From Mesostigma viride (Eukaryota > Streptophyta > Mesostigmatophyceae > Mesostigmatales > Mesostigmataceae), in NCBI GenBank assembly GCA_009746045.1, contig RPFO01000059.1, positions 1,677,489 to 1,741,488 on the forward strand: a stretch of DNA of 64,000 nt, read 5' to 3'. Shown piece by piece: positions 36,401-47,520 of this stretch; positions within the stretch are counted from its first letter, which is position 1; every line of letters begins with the position of its first letter. The notes under the pieces are model-generated. The model was given only the letters and a program-made list of their open reading frames with translations, had not been told where the DNA came from and searched no databases. The position numbers were made by a program, and so were the translations under genes.

Positions 36401-39400
36401 CGAAGTGTGGGACTGAAAATTCGTAACGGAAACTTTTTGGTAGTTGCCGTCACTTCCTCTTGTGCAAACGTGTGGGAGTGAAAATTCGTAACGGAAACTT
36501 TTTGGTAGTTGCCGTCACTTCATTTTGCGCGAGTGTTGGGCTGAAAATTCGTAACGGAAACTTTTTGGTAGTTGCCGTCACTTCCTGTAGTTCGACTGAA
36601 AATTCGCTGAAATTCGCTGAATTCGTACCGTAGCCTAATTTTTAGTACCTCGAAGTGACGGGGCACCTAAAATTTTGCCCACAAGTACACTTGGCAGCGC
36701 GCTCACTGGGAAAAATTGTACAGCCGCTCCGGCGGGCCACTTGAACGAATTGTAATGCTGCGGAGCTGCCCCGGTGCGCCCCAGTTGCATCACCTTCGTT
36801 CCACCAAGCAACCCCCGTGCTTTTACTTCAACCAGGGCTCGGCCACAAGCACTGTACAACCAGCACTGTACAACCGGCATGGTATGGCAACCAGTCCTGC
36901 CTGTGGGATTACCCGATTCTCTGGCACAATTCACGTGCTAGGGAAGGTCATGTTTCGGTTTCCACTGCCCTTGTCAGCTGGGCCACTCAGGCATGTGTCG
37001 TGGTCGGTATGCATTGTAACGCGGACGTGGGCTCTCGGAGAAGGAAGCAAAAGTGCCGTGATGTTTATTTATGATAAGCACCAAAGATTGTGAACATGAA
37101 GACTGCTGACACGTCAATGTCTTAAAGGCACTCTTGCTGTATTGCGCGCCGTGATTACCTGCTGCTTGCGACCGCTCCGCCCGCACGTCACCGCCTGCTC
37201 CGCTCCTGCCCGCGCACACGTGACGTGGTCATGGGATCATTGGCTGTATGTGGCGGCATACATCAGCATATCCCAGCATTTTCTTATCCCCCACCTCCAG
37301 ACCCGTTTCAGCATTCCCCATCCTTCTGGCCATTCCCATCCCCGTCCATGGCCTGCTTTCGTGAGGGTGTTGTCTGCCAGCCAACCCCTTCTCAAACATC
37401 CCACACTGTACTGCATATATGAGCTTGCCTGCGGTGGTTTCAGGTCATGCCACGCTGGCTGGAGGTGCACAGGCCTGTGCGATTACCAGGCACTTCTTAG
37501 CAGGGGTGCGTGTGTTGCAAGTCACTGCTGCCTGACGCCTGTATGCCATTGTACATGCCTGCACTTGAAAACACGTCCTCCTTTGCCAGCACCCTGGCGG
37601 CCATCCCTGAAGCCGAAGACGTGGAGATGGTGGAGGTGAGGGAGCAGGCAATGTGGGTGGCATGTGCCGATGACACATGGCGTCCTTATACCGTGGGTGT
37701 TGCATTGGTTGCCAATACCCAACACCCCGCCCGCATGTTGCGCGCGCTAGTTGATAAAGACCACTTTCCATGGGGTCCAGGTGGTTGGGCTGCGTAATTA
37801 CCGCGCCAGTCTTGTGGGTTCGAGGCATCAAATCACGGCCATGACGACATGCTCTGCCTCTGCCTTTTCCATGCTTATGTATGATGGCAGATGTGGCTCA
37901 GCGCACCTTTTGTGTGTGTTTATCGCACCCTTATTTTGCGACCCGTCCTCTATCGTGTGATAAGACATGGTTCTTTCCACATAATTATCGCACCCTTATT
38001 TTGCGACCCGTCCTGTATCGTGTGATAAGACGTGGTTCTTTCCACATAATTATGGCACCCTTACTTGGCGACCCGTCCTGTATCGTGTGATAAGACATGG
38101 TTCTTTCCACATAATTATCGCACCCTTATTTTGCGACCCGTCCTGTATCGTGTGATAAGACGTGGTTCTTTCCACATAATTATCGCACCCTTACTTGGCG
38201 ACCCGTCCTGTATCGTGTGATAAGACATGGTTCTTTCCACATAATTATCGCACCCTTATTTAGCGACCCGTCCTGTATCGTGTGATAAGACGTGGTTCTT
38301 TCCACATAATTATGGCACCCTTACTTGGCGACCCGTCCTGTATCGTGTGATAAGACATGGTTCTTTCCACATAATTATCGCACCCTTATTTTGCGACCCG
38401 TCCTGTATCGTGTGATAAGACGTGGTTCTTTCCACATAATTATCGCACCCTTATTTTGCGACCCGTCCTGTATCGTGTGATAAGACGTGGTTCTTTCCAC
38501 ATAATTATGGCAGACAAAATTATTATGGGGTTCCGTCTCGATGCCACCCGCGTTCGAAAGTTCCAGGTGTCCACATAGTGCGGGTCCCACGACCTCTGAC
38601 CTTGATGAGACTTTGGCTCCGGTCTGGAAGCAGCCTGGAACGCCGGAACTGCCGAAGTGCAATGAGGGGCGAGTATCAGAGTCAAGGCTATGAACATCTT
38701 GATGGATCGGCATGGCACAGTACGGACAAAGAAGCCGGGCTTGTATGAAAGCATGCATCTTGGGTACGGAGCGCCGTCTTTCGCCGGCCCGCACCAGACT
38801 CAGGTGCACAGGTCAAACCAGTTTGAAAAGGCGGCGCCTGATAGATACCCCCTGGTTCATCGCGGCCCGGATTAGGTCATCAAACCCACTCCCAATGGAA
38901 CCACCTGTTTGAGCCCGAGCTCCTCAATATTCCAAGTTTGCATATGGGAAGGCCCATGGATTTGTGGGTACGATGCATGCTGGTTGTCCCTGTCTGCCTT
39001 GTGTGTCCCTTTTTTAATTTTAAGGGGAGGTGGTGTAAATAATTTTAAGGGGAGTTGAGTTTTGCTGATATCATTTGTAATTCATTTAGCACAATGAAGT
39101 ATAATTGGGGGCACTAAATAACATGTTTGGTGAGCTGTCCATGAACTTGTGGGGGGGACTACCCACATTCATACGCCACTATTGTGCTACTGATAGAAAA
39201 GGACGCCAATTAGAGCTGGGTATGCTCCAGCCAATGCACACATTGGTTGGCAGAAATAAATGTAGCGTCTACAGTTCCCTGAGTTTGTAGCTTGCTGAGC
39301 TATTTACATCAAGGAAATGGCAAAACCTTGAACAGTTATTGATTTCCCCGTAAAGCAATCATTTTACCGGACATTAGGAATAAACAGGTCATAAACCCTT

Positions 39401-42400
39401 CAGATAAGGCCACAAAATGTAGCGAAATCCGGCTGGCAGGGGGACAGCTGTGGTCCAAGTCCCAGGGCAATCCGACAGTCTAGCTCAAGTTAAAAGGTTT
39501 TGCATGCTAAAACCTGAACATTCGTTAAAGGAGGCTTTTTTGTATAAGGCAACTTAGACGTGATGTTTTCCATCCAAGAAGCCCAAAAGCATGCCCAATG
39601 ACACAACATAAGAAAACGGCTAGGCATCTCATCTGCCCTCGCCTGCCCTTGACATGGCCAACCTTGCCTGCGCAAGCATAGCAACACGATCGCTAGGCAT
39701 ACATACCAAGAGAGCATAACTATGCTCAACCCAAGGTTACCTTGTAAACTCTATGCCAAGAACTCAGCAAATGTGCGCGTAAGCACCTAAGAAAGACTGC
39801 CCTAGCAATAGGGGAAAATGCAGGCTGTAAACTTGGCAGCAAATCATACGTGTTGTCTGCCAAGCATTCACATCATATCCAGCTTGCCTTGCTGCACACA
39901 TAGCAGGGAAGTCTCTCATCTCAAAGGTTACAGCTCCAGGAAAGCAATTGAAACGCTTATCTAATTTAATGCCACTTATGCAGTATGTCCAGCAAAAGAA
40001 CCACTCTCACCTTCCTTTCCAACATGGTCACTTGCTAAGAAGCTGATGCCAGCTTGTGAGCCTCTAGGCACAGGCCGGATGCCGTTGCTAAAAGAGTCCG
40101 TGCCAGGACAAAAGCGTCTTAGCTAACTCATGTCCAAAGGATTATGGGAGACAAAGGCCAACACCTTACCAACAATGTAACCTCAGCGCCGTCAGCATCT
40201 CAGCCATAAACTACACATAATCGTAAGAAATCGCTTGAAATCTGGCAAAGCAGCCAAATCAAATGGCGAGCTTCCTGCAGGGAAACTGCCCGAAAGGCCG
40301 ACGTTAGTGCACTTGCCTGCGTGGAAATGTTTGATGGATAAACTGGCACGCAAGCCCAAACAGTGAAAGCCATCAACCGTAGCCCAGGCGCCCAACGAAG
40401 GTGCGCCTTGAATGAATTCTTGGAAGGCGACATGTGCAAGCCTACGTAGGTTCTTACGGTGCATGCTGGAAATGTAACAAGAACCGGGAAGCCTCGGCAA
40501 AAATCGTTAACACCATTACGTTAGCTTACTAATTGCCCTTTAGAGCCTATGTTGCCTCACAATCGCTGAGAAAAATTTTCATAATCCGCAAGAGAAACCA
40601 TCCTGGACCCCCGCGCCCGTAGCCGTTCGAGAAATGAGCGATATTGCAAACCGTAAACTTTCCGCCATGAAATGAGGTCATCAACTAATCTTCCTCAGGA
40701 TGCAGGCATTTTTTCTAGCTCTCCCGGTGCGGTATGGACGAGTATTGCCTAAAGGCACGCCCCCATGGCCACCTCCGCTGGTGTTGCGCGCTCCGGGCAC
40801 ACATTGTACATGGTATGGAAAATATTCGCCACGCCAAGTCCCCTTAACCGTCCTCGTAAAGCCCTCAACTGTCCTTGTGCCGATTTTCCACCATTAGTTT
40901 TTCTCGTGACTCAAAATCAGCACGAGTTTGTGCGTCCTATAGGGATTTGGCGGGAAAGTTTTCACTGGAACCAACTGGACCAACGGAAAGATCTGGATTC
41001 ACCCTATCCGTAGCGCACTTGTCTTACCATATCTTACCACCGAACCAGCATGAACACCCTGGACAAAGCACTGGGGTACCCTGCACCGCAATTCGTTCAA
41101 GTGGCCCGCCGGAGCGGCTGTACAATTTTTCCCAGTGAGCGCGCGGCCAAGTGTACTTGTGTGCAAATTTTTAGGTGCTCCGTCACTTCGAGGTACTAAA
41201 AATTAGGCTACGGTACGAATTTAGCGAATTTCAGCGAATTTTCAGTCGAACGAAAGGAAGTGTCGCCAACTACCAAGAAGTTTCCGTTACGAATTTTCAG
41301 CCCAACACTTGCGCAAAATGAAGTGACGGCAACTACCAAAAAGTTTCCGTTACGAATTTTCAGTCCCACACTTCGCGCAAATTTTAGTAGGGCTGCACGC
41401 AAGCTACCTTTCGAAAGTAAGGTAAAAATTTTGCGAAAGTATGGAACACAATTCATTCGTCCGGAGGAATGTTGCTCGTCAACTGCCCCCGTTCAGAAAG
41501 TTCCGCCAAACTTTACTTGAGATTTGGAAATCTGAACGTGCGGTTGGAGTTTCGCGGGGAAACCCAAGTTCCCCAAGTAATTCACCAATGACGCGCTTCG
41601 AACACTTGCCCGCTAAAACCTAAGCAGCCGCTCCGGCTGGCCACTTAATGAAACAAGATGGTTCACAGCTGTCTGAGTAGGGAAAGAAACCATTTTTTAG
41701 CAGTATCTTGTGGGTCCCTGGGGCGGTTACACTTTTTAGTGTTGGTATTCCATCTTAACAAGCAAATCTATCTACAAAACCAACCCCAGGGTCATCTCAT
41801 TTAGGAAAGGGGTCTAAGTATAATCCATTATAATGGTGTCACTGCGCACACTCACCGTACCCCCCTGAGGGGGGGCTATTTATAGAGCAGGGGAACCTAG
41901 TACTGGGACCACCACTACTATACCCCCAGGTGGGCCCTTATATGGTTATGCTAGGTTCCTAGTATGGTCTGGAAATAATCATTAGGCTGATGGGGGCACC
42001 TGTGGCGTACTGTGCAACTGGTAACTCATTCTAGGTACGAGTCAGATACGGTTGGGGGGGTGAAACTGTGGAAGGCTGGCAGTAGTTGAGGCTTGGCCCA
42101 ATGATTGTGGGCTGGTAACTTCATGTGTTGAGCTGACAAATGCGTAGATTATGTTTATTTTTCAACTTCATTCATCTAACAGCTCCGCTGGGCCTCTCCT
42201 TTGTCATCATGCACCGTGACGTTTCACACTTGGTTGCTTTCACCATGGTTGTCGCACAGATTTTGCCGCTGAAGGTGTCGGCCAAGCATATCTGCTGGAG
42301 GGGCGGCGCAGTGAGTCATGCTATTTGTTTGTGGAAAGTGTTTGTTCGCGGATTCAGGTGGTTTTGCGGGCATGAGGCTCACAGGGGAGGGAAATGGAGG

Positions 42401-43345
42401 GGGGGGGGGGGGAAGGATAGACATGTTTCAGGGCATTGCTAGGTACTTGCGTGACGCTTGGTGGTACGTAGCTCACTTTTCTTTCAACATGAAAGTTGGA
42501 ATGAAGCGTCTGTTTTCCTACTAGCATCCCACATTACATACCCTATCTTGTGGCATGCACCTGAAGGGCTTGAGAATATTTGATCTGGCGACCAAGGCTT
42601 CCATGCATCTGTCTGCCTGCAGCTAGTGGAGAGAGGGAGGGGGGTAGAAAAGGCCTTGGGATCACTATTGTGGTAGTTGTCATTCATGGAGGCCGGCCGG
42701 CACCCCTTTTTACTGCACTTTGGGTGACCGACCCAGTCCCTCTAGAATGCATTTTGGCACTTGCCTAGGTATGGCGCAAAACAGGGCAGTTGCGGCCCTA
42801 TGTACTCATCAGCTTAACCGACACAGCGAGACGCTTGAACCAACCGTTTCCACCAGCAAATGCGCTGTAATGAGCACTCTCAGGCAAGACCAGAAGTAGC
42901 CAACAGCTTGTTTATTTTAGTTTTCTTCATGCGATGCCTTGAAGTTGCTGACTCGTTGTTGAAAAGGTGATGGTTGACAAAGGTATGACATCAAGAGAAT
43001 TATTGTGATGTAATGTGGGACACTATATGTCATTCTGGGAAGAAATGCTTACCATGCCTTCGCCAGGAGCGACTATCACCCTTCTTTTTAGCAAGATAAA
43101 CATTCTCCTTTTCTAGGTTTGAGTATCTCCTTTTATTCGAAGTTGGGGCCTTGGTTACTGCAACACGTTCTCATTCACCTGCAAATATCTTACGCTTGCA
43201 GGTAATGGGAGCTGTGGATTTTGCGCGCGAGAACTGGATCCAGCGCTCTGATTGGATGGACCGGGGGGTGCAAGTTGGCCTGGGGCGCAAGTACCGCGAC
43301 TCGGTTACCTTCAACACATTCCTCTCTTATTATACGCAGATCTGA
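18484..43345 (+). CDS. ARP9: actin-related protein 9 (Arp8-type, INO80 complex), at least 17 exons
   Basis: Exons: 18484-18559, 18717-18811, 25617-25793, 25970-26632, 27108-27228, 27633-27697, 28475-28564, 29844-29894, 31214-31351, 32020-32124, 32839-32909, 33462-33973, 35051-35094, 35339-35388, 37590-37635, 42260-42310, 43202-43345. All introns are GT-AG and every phase fits, giving about 832 aa plus an unseen start exon. Landmarks: PSQLIAERGANVLVINPG and IGLASQTSPVEIPHCIAR (actin N-terminus), LRWPMRRGKFN, IIHQESVAACIGNNI (across an exon junction), the phosphate-loop-like MPFGGD-DLTR, FRVRKKGEPARCFQAPVG, and the end WIQRSDWMDRGVQVGLGRKY. Plant ARP9 is orthologous to Arp8, an INO80 subunit that binds nucleosomes; the role here is by homology. 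The protein exceeds the roughly 600-aa plant form through an acidic insert (exon 4) and a Gly/Ser-rich insert (exon 12). The start of exon 3 is the least certain boundary. The gene is inflated to about 25 kb by intronic repeats. Confidence 0.88.
19315..19672. repeat. (GTGCGT)n hexanucleotide array
   Basis: About 58 units of GTGTGC/GTGCGT run in ARP9 intron 2, with a few GCGCGT/GGGCGT variants near the right end. The tract alternates purine and pyrimidine almost throughout, so it has strong Z-DNA potential. The long frames through it (VRVR, CVCV, ACAC) are artefacts. Confidence 0.97.
19776..24670. repeat. 19-bp minisatellite, about 4.9 kb
   Basis: Unit CGCGCCATTATCCACTATC (19 bp), roughly 260 copies, in ARP9 intron 2. 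Common variants are ACT for ATT and CACG for CGCG. A 12-bp short form (CGCGCCATTATC) is scattered through the array. The 19-bp period keeps all three plus-strand frames open as 19-residue peptides, explaining frames of up to 1,847 codons that are not genes. Confidence 0.97.
27941..28048. repeat. 16-bp pyrimidine-rich tandem repeat
   Basis: About seven units of CATCCTTCCTACTTGT lie in ARP9 intron 6. The plus strand is pyrimidine-rich and sits well upstream of the acceptor at 28,474. Confidence 0.9.
28207..28439. repeat. 11-bp tandem repeat
   Basis: About 20 units of CTTGACCCACG run in ARP9 intron 6 and end about 35 bp before the exon at 28,475. CTTGAC/TGACC elements resemble branch-point contexts, but that is only a remark. 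Confidence 0.93.
28689..29430. repeat. compound minisatellite of 84- and 62-bp units
   Basis: Units share the start CAGGCGACGGCTTCACTAGG and the end AACGGGTCTAGTACAG. The long form (84 bp) carries CGTTGTAGCAACCAGTATAC; the short form (62 bp) carries CCCCTATTCATGTAGTAAC. Long units come first, then short ones, with one long unit reappearing at about 29,190. All lie in ARP9 intron 7. Confidence 0.92.
29874..30269 (+). repeat. 33-bp tandem repeat duplicating an ARP9 exon end and its splice donor, 12 copies
   Basis: The exon starting at 29,844 encodes a GSRLVMPFGGD peptide and stops at a GGGGAT/GTGAGT donor at 29,894/29,895. The unit GTGATGCCGTTCGGAGGGG plus ATGTGAGTAGCACG is repeated 12 times, so a potential donor occurs every 33 bp from 29,895 to 30,258. 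Units alternate TTC and TTG at the Phe/Leu position, suggesting 66-bp duplication steps. The array is in frame without stops, so use of any donor would add 11-residue blocks. Confidence 0.93.
30478..30530. repeat. 14-bp short tandem repeat
   Basis: Three to four copies of TGGCATGCAAATAG in ARP9 intron 8. Confidence 0.75.
31091..31246 (+). repeat. 106-bp duplication of the start of an ARP9 exon with its acceptor
   Basis: CCACGTGCCACAG followed by GACCTGACGCGCTCCGCCCT occurs at about 31,096-31,137 and again at 31,202-31,246. The second copy is the real exon start (31,214), because only it continues in frame into KRGCAGAFPYAEC. The first is a decoy: the 106-bp offset is not a multiple of three. 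Confidence 0.88.
34025..34153. repeat. (GGGT)n microsatellite
   Basis: About 32 GGGT units directly after the donor of the ARP9 exon ending at 33,973. G-quadruplex forming in principle. Confidence 0.95.
35978..36753 (+). mobile_element. TIR element (MITE-like), left copy
   Basis: This non-coding element of about 0.77 kb lies in ARP9 intron 14. Its ends are mirror images: AAGTGGCCAGCCGGAGCGGC near 35,987 and GCCGCTCCGGCGGGCCACTT near 36,745. Inside are a direct duplication of about 145 bp (36,110-36,400) and three copies of a block containing CGTAACGGAAACTTTTTGG. A second copy in opposite orientation lies at 41,086-41,655. No transposase is present and a target duplication could not be fixed. 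Confidence 0.75.
37920..38507. repeat. 65-bp tandem repeat, 9 copies
   Basis: Units start with TATCGCACCCTTATTTTGCG and contain GACCCGTCCTGTATCGTGTG and GGTTCTTTCCACATAAT. They alternate GACATGG and GACGTGG, suggesting growth by two-unit steps. Located in ARP9 intron 15. Confidence 0.93.
38510..41085. other. gene-free stretch of ARP9 intron 15
   Basis: No exon with ARP9 similarity and no independent gene was seen. It is unique-looking sequence between the 65-bp repeat and the right TIR element. Confidence 0.45.
41086..41655 (-). mobile_element. TIR element (MITE-like), right copy
   Basis: An inverted, shorter copy (about 0.57 kb) of the element at 35,978-36,753. It has the same ends (AAGTGGCCCGCCGGAGCGGC at about 41,099; GCCGCTCCGGCTGGCCACTT at about 41,647), lacks the 145-bp internal duplication and has two rather than three CGTAACGGAAACTT blocks. 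It lies in ARP9 intron 15, so the two copies bracket the exon at 37,590-37,635. Confidence 0.75.
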
Positions 43346-43659
43346 CATGCAGGGGGTATCTGTTGCTGGTCAGCCTGGGTCTCTCCTCGCTTGAGGCCAG
43401 TGGCGCTAGTGAGGTACCTTAGGTCATTGTCATGGGCCACGTCTCAGTGGTCACTCTCGTGAACACTTTGGGAAGAAAAATCAGGTTCTTGTGCCCGGGA
43501 TGATTAGCACATCCTGATAAGAGAGGGCATTTGGCAGCCCCACTGTTAATTGCGGCAGGGTGTATCCATTTCTGCTTCACGCTGACATCTGTGACATGAT
43601 CATGAGTCTATTATGTTAGTTTAATGAATAATTCAACAAGTTCTGGCATGGCGGGGCGG

Positions 43660-44580
43660 ACATGGAAGTTAGGCTAGCGGAAATTATCTATGCAGATGAC
43701 ACAACCCTCTTCGAGGACACTGCGCACGTGCAGACATGGCTTAACTGCCTCGCAATGGAGGCCCGAGTGGTAGGGCTCGAGGTCAGCAATTGAAGACAGA
43801 GGCCCTGGCGGTTGGCCCATTTTTTCAACATGACGACCCGGATTGGTATGGCCTGGGCACACCTCCCCGAGCACCGTCGCTGGTGCATGGAGCAACCCCG
43901 CGCCCTGCCCTGGACTGTCAAACGCGACCTCTTCAAGGTCGTCATCTTGCCGATCCTGACCTATGGAGCCAAGACGTGGACGCTGACGCAGGAGCTGGAG
44001 CAGCAACTCGACGGCGTGGTCACCAAGATGCTACGTAGTGCGCTTTATATTCCATTCAGCATGCACATTCGCCATGAGGATTTGTATGCTGATTTACCAT
44101 ACGCTTCCCATATTATTAGGCCCATGCGCCTGGGCCTAGCCGGGAACCTCGCACGCACAGATCAGGTAGACACTATGGATAGCTCAGCAGGCACCAAGCC
44201 CGCCCAGGCCAGGTTGGGCGCCTGGGCGTTTTGTTCTCGGCCACATGGCGTGCCCCGGGCCGAGCGCGGCCGGGGCCCCACCCGTGGACCTTCCGGGATA
44301 GGCTAGGCATGGATATGTGTTACCCACGTCGCAATGGGCTCATGCACGCCAGGGCAGCCCCCTGGCATGTCTGTAATCTGGAGGCAGGTGGTTCGCAAGG
44401 ATAGGTGGCAGACTGGCAGGTAGTAATGAAGGAGACCACCCCCAAGCCAGTGGGGGCTCCGCGTGTGACCAAGTGTGGCGTTCACAGTAATTCGGGCCGT
44501 GACCAGTGCCCACAAGTCCACAACCCTGTAACTAGGTCTTAGATAATTAATTAATAGACACGTGACTGCGTCACGTACGT
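43660..44580 (+). pseudogene. LINE reverse transcriptase fragment
   Basis: This is a diverged member of the LINE family. It reads LAEIIYADDTTLFE, then TWLNCLAMEARVVGLEV, a break near 43,790, then RDLFKVVILPILTYGAKTWT and LEQQLDGVVTKML. It is 5'-truncated just before the YADD site and runs through the 3' UTR to the CACGTGAC/GTCACGT stem near 44,560-44,580. It starts about 315 bp after the ARP9 stop codon. Confidence 0.78.
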
Positions 44581-44675
44581 GAGCATTTCTGCATGGCCTG
44601 CGCTGGTTGTCTCTTTGATATCCGTCGTCTTAGATAATTAGCTCCATCCATCCCATATGTACATGTATAGTCTTC

Positions 44676-46045
44676 GTCGACTTCATCAAGGCTTTTGATT
44701 CTGTCCTCTGGGACGCTCTATGGGCTGTACTTGCTCGCGCTCGCGTCCCCACTCCCCTGATTACCGTCATCCGCACGCTGTATGAGGGGTCGACCACTTC
44801 GGTGCGCACTCAACACGGCATTACCCCGCCATGCCCACTGCAGACCGGCGTCTGGCAGGGTTGCGTCCTGTCGCCGTACCTGTTTATTATTGTAGTGGAT
44901 TATGTTATGCGCCAGGCACGTGCTCGCTTTGCTAGCATTGCAGGCCGTGCCCCTGGCCTAGCGATCACGAACGAGCTTGGGGAAGGGGGGCCGAGTGCCG
45001 ACTAACAAGCAGAATTTACTAGCTGACCTCATTTATGCCGACGACATCACGCTCATCGAGAAGCCGGAGTCTGCCCAACTTTGGCTGGACTGCCTGGCGC
45101 TCGAGGCTCGGGCGGTTGGTCTAGAAATCAGCCCCAAAACGGAGGCCCTGGCCCTCGGCATGGCAGGGCCCCCACCCACACTCCGCCTCTTAGACGATGC
45201 CGAGGTCAACTACCCTCCTTCAGGCCGCTTCAAGCTGCTCGGCAGTTGGCTTCCCGACTGCGAGGACGACATGACGACACGGATCGGCATGGCGTCACTG
45301 GGCGCACCTCCATGACCACCGCCGCTGGTGGAGCAACCCCGCCCTACCCCGGATCGTCAAGCGTGACCTCTTCAAGGTCGTCATTCTGACGATCCTGACC
45401 TACGGCGCCGAGACGTGGACACTGATGCAGGAGCTGGAGCAACGACTCGACGGCGCCGTCACCAAGATGCTGCGCAAGGCCCTTAACATCCCCTTTGGTT
45501 TGCACATTAGTAATGAGGATTTGTACGCTGATTTGCCCTATGTTTCCCACATTATTAGGCACAGGCGCCTGGGCCTAGCCGGGCACCTGGCCCGCACAGA
45601 TCAGGTAGATACATCAGATAGACTAGCTGGCACCAAGCCCGCCCAGCCTGGGCGATATGTCCTCACCTGGCGTGCCCCCGGCCGCGCGCGGCAGGGCCGC
45701 CACCCGTGGACTTTTCGTGATAGACTCGGCATGGACATGTGCTACACTAGACGTGACGGGCTCACCCCCGGGCAGCCTCCTGGTTTGTCTGTAATATGGA
45801 GGCAGATGGTGCGCAAGGATAGATGGCAAGTAGTGATGAAGGAGACCACCCCCAAGCCTGTGGGGGCTCCGCGTGTGACCAAGTATGGCATTCATAGCGA
45901 TTCGGGCCGCGGTGCCCACACCCCTGTAACTAGGACCTAGATAGCTTATACCATCCATTCCATCCCATGTTCCCCTCCCACTGAGGACTTATGCTCACGT
46001 GACGCAGTCACGTGTCTATTAATTATTAATTAATTAATCCCATAT
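44676..46045 (+). pseudogene. LINE reverse transcriptase fragment with 3' tail (best copy)
   Basis: The clearest copy of the family. It reads FIKAFDSVLWDALWAVLARA, QTGVWQGCVLSPYLFIIVVD, LADLIYADDITLIE (catalytic YADD) and WLDCLALEARAVGLEISPKT, then in another frame ILTYGAETWTLMQELEQRLD and HRRLGLAGHLARTDQVD. At least two frameshifts (about 45,000 and 45,310) make it non-functional. The 3' UTR ends with the palindromic CACGTGAC stem and a (TTAA)n tail at about 46,018-46,040. No first ORF or endonuclease is present upstream. It is nearly identical to 861-2,234 (minus), implying recent activity. Confidence 0.82.
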
Positions 46046-46059
46046 GTAGTAGTAGTGTA

Positions 46060-47520
46060 TATAAATTAGCCATCGAGGAGCGCACCGCCGAGGTCTTGCC
46101 ATTGATTGCTCGCCTGCATGATGCGCAGACCAAGGGGCTGCTCCTCTGGTTTTGCGCGCACCCCCGCGTCGTTTATTGGCTCCGGGGGGGCCTCCCCGCC
46201 CAGGTCCGGCTCGCCGCCGAGGGCCACGACGAACGTATCCAGGTGGCCTTGGCGCAGCTGGTTCCCGGCCCTGATCTCCCGCGGCTCATTCTCTCCGCAT
46301 CGCTTCCCTGCCCGGCCGGATGGGCGGCTACACGGTCTGACCCGCGCAGCCCGGCTGGCCCCGGCGGCGGTTTTGGGCTCTGTCGCTCAGTCGTGGGCAG
46401 AAATCTGTCGGCTCCTTCCCCTTTTGGCTACGGTGGCGCCTGACCTCTTGGACCCCGCCAGCCCCTACCCTTTCATCACCGCCATCCAGGATGCTTATGC
46501 TGAGATCCAGCAGGCCTGCACTACCGTCCGCACCGCTCAGGCCGCCCAACGCCGCCTTCCTCGGGGCACTCCCTCGGTCGCCACTGTCCTAAGGCCCCCG
46601 CAGCATTCCCTGCCCGCGTCATCGATAAACACCAGGAAATACCGCGGGTATTCTGCACACGGCGGATTGGATGGCTCTTTTTGATGACCTCAATGCCCAG
46701 GGTCGCGCGTGGCTGTTCTCACTCTCATTGCGGACTGTGGGCTCGGCTTACCTCGGAGCTCTCCCCATGGGCCCCCCTTTTGTCCGGCTGGCGCCCAGTC
46801 ACTATCCGGTGGCACTGCGACACCAACTGTTTGCCCCGCAACCTCTTGTTCCCCCAGGGCGGCCCTGTGGTACTAAGCTGCGGGCAGGGCTTGGACCCCA
46901 TGCACTGAGACCCACTACCTGTCATGCATGGGTGGCCAGCAGAATCAGAATTGGTACTTGTACTTGCACACTGTTCTCCTGAAGGTGGTGCTCGCCATGG
47001 TCCGGTCCGTTTTCCCCCACGCGTACATCCGGTCTGAGGATGCGGACGGCGCGGCTTTCTACTCCCCCGAACCACCGACCTGACATCGTGGTTCTGGACT
47101 TTGAGGGAGGCGGCCGGCACTTGCTCATTGACGTTTCTGTGGCTCGCCCCTTGGCTCTTAGCCATGTGGTTGGTGCATCCCAGGCGGCGGGCTACACGGC
47201 GGATCGGGCTGAGCGGGCCAAGCTCACGGCCTATGTATGGGGACGTCGGGAACCACCGTGTGGTGCCCATTGTCTTGGTGTCAGGCCTTGGTTTCAGTTC
47301 ATGGCCATGGGGATCGACCCTGACCGCCGGCAGTTCTTGAAGGAGTGCTGCCGGCTCCGGGAGGACCGCCTGGACCTGGAGGGCCAGCGGGCCCCTTGGT
47401 CGGCGCGGACTTGGACATCGTATTGGCGCCAACGCCTTTCGGTATAGCGATTACCCGGGCTATGGCTGACATCTTGCTCCGCCGCACACGAGCTGACTTT
47501 GCGGCGCAGCACGGTTAGTA
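46060..47520 (+). pseudogene. degenerate retroelement ORF region with possible restriction-like endonuclease segment
   Basis: Several overlapping open frames together look like one decayed protein. IEERTAEVLPLIARLHDAQT starts it near 46,070; a middle part reads MALFDDLNAQGRAWLF and GALPMGPPFVRLAP near 46,671-46,790; the last part (47,040-47,447) has HRPDIVVLDFEGGGRHLLID followed by VSVARP, then PWSARTWTSYWRQRLS. The RPD...LLIDV pattern recalls PD-(D/E)XK endonuclease cores of R2-like LINEs. Its place right after a LINE 3' tail suggests a second retroelement, and 151-751 is another copy. Confidence 0.5.

Noticed and set aside
37920-38507. CRISPR-like array
   Set aside because: Units are contiguous 65-bp tandem repeats without unique spacers, in a eukaryotic intron.
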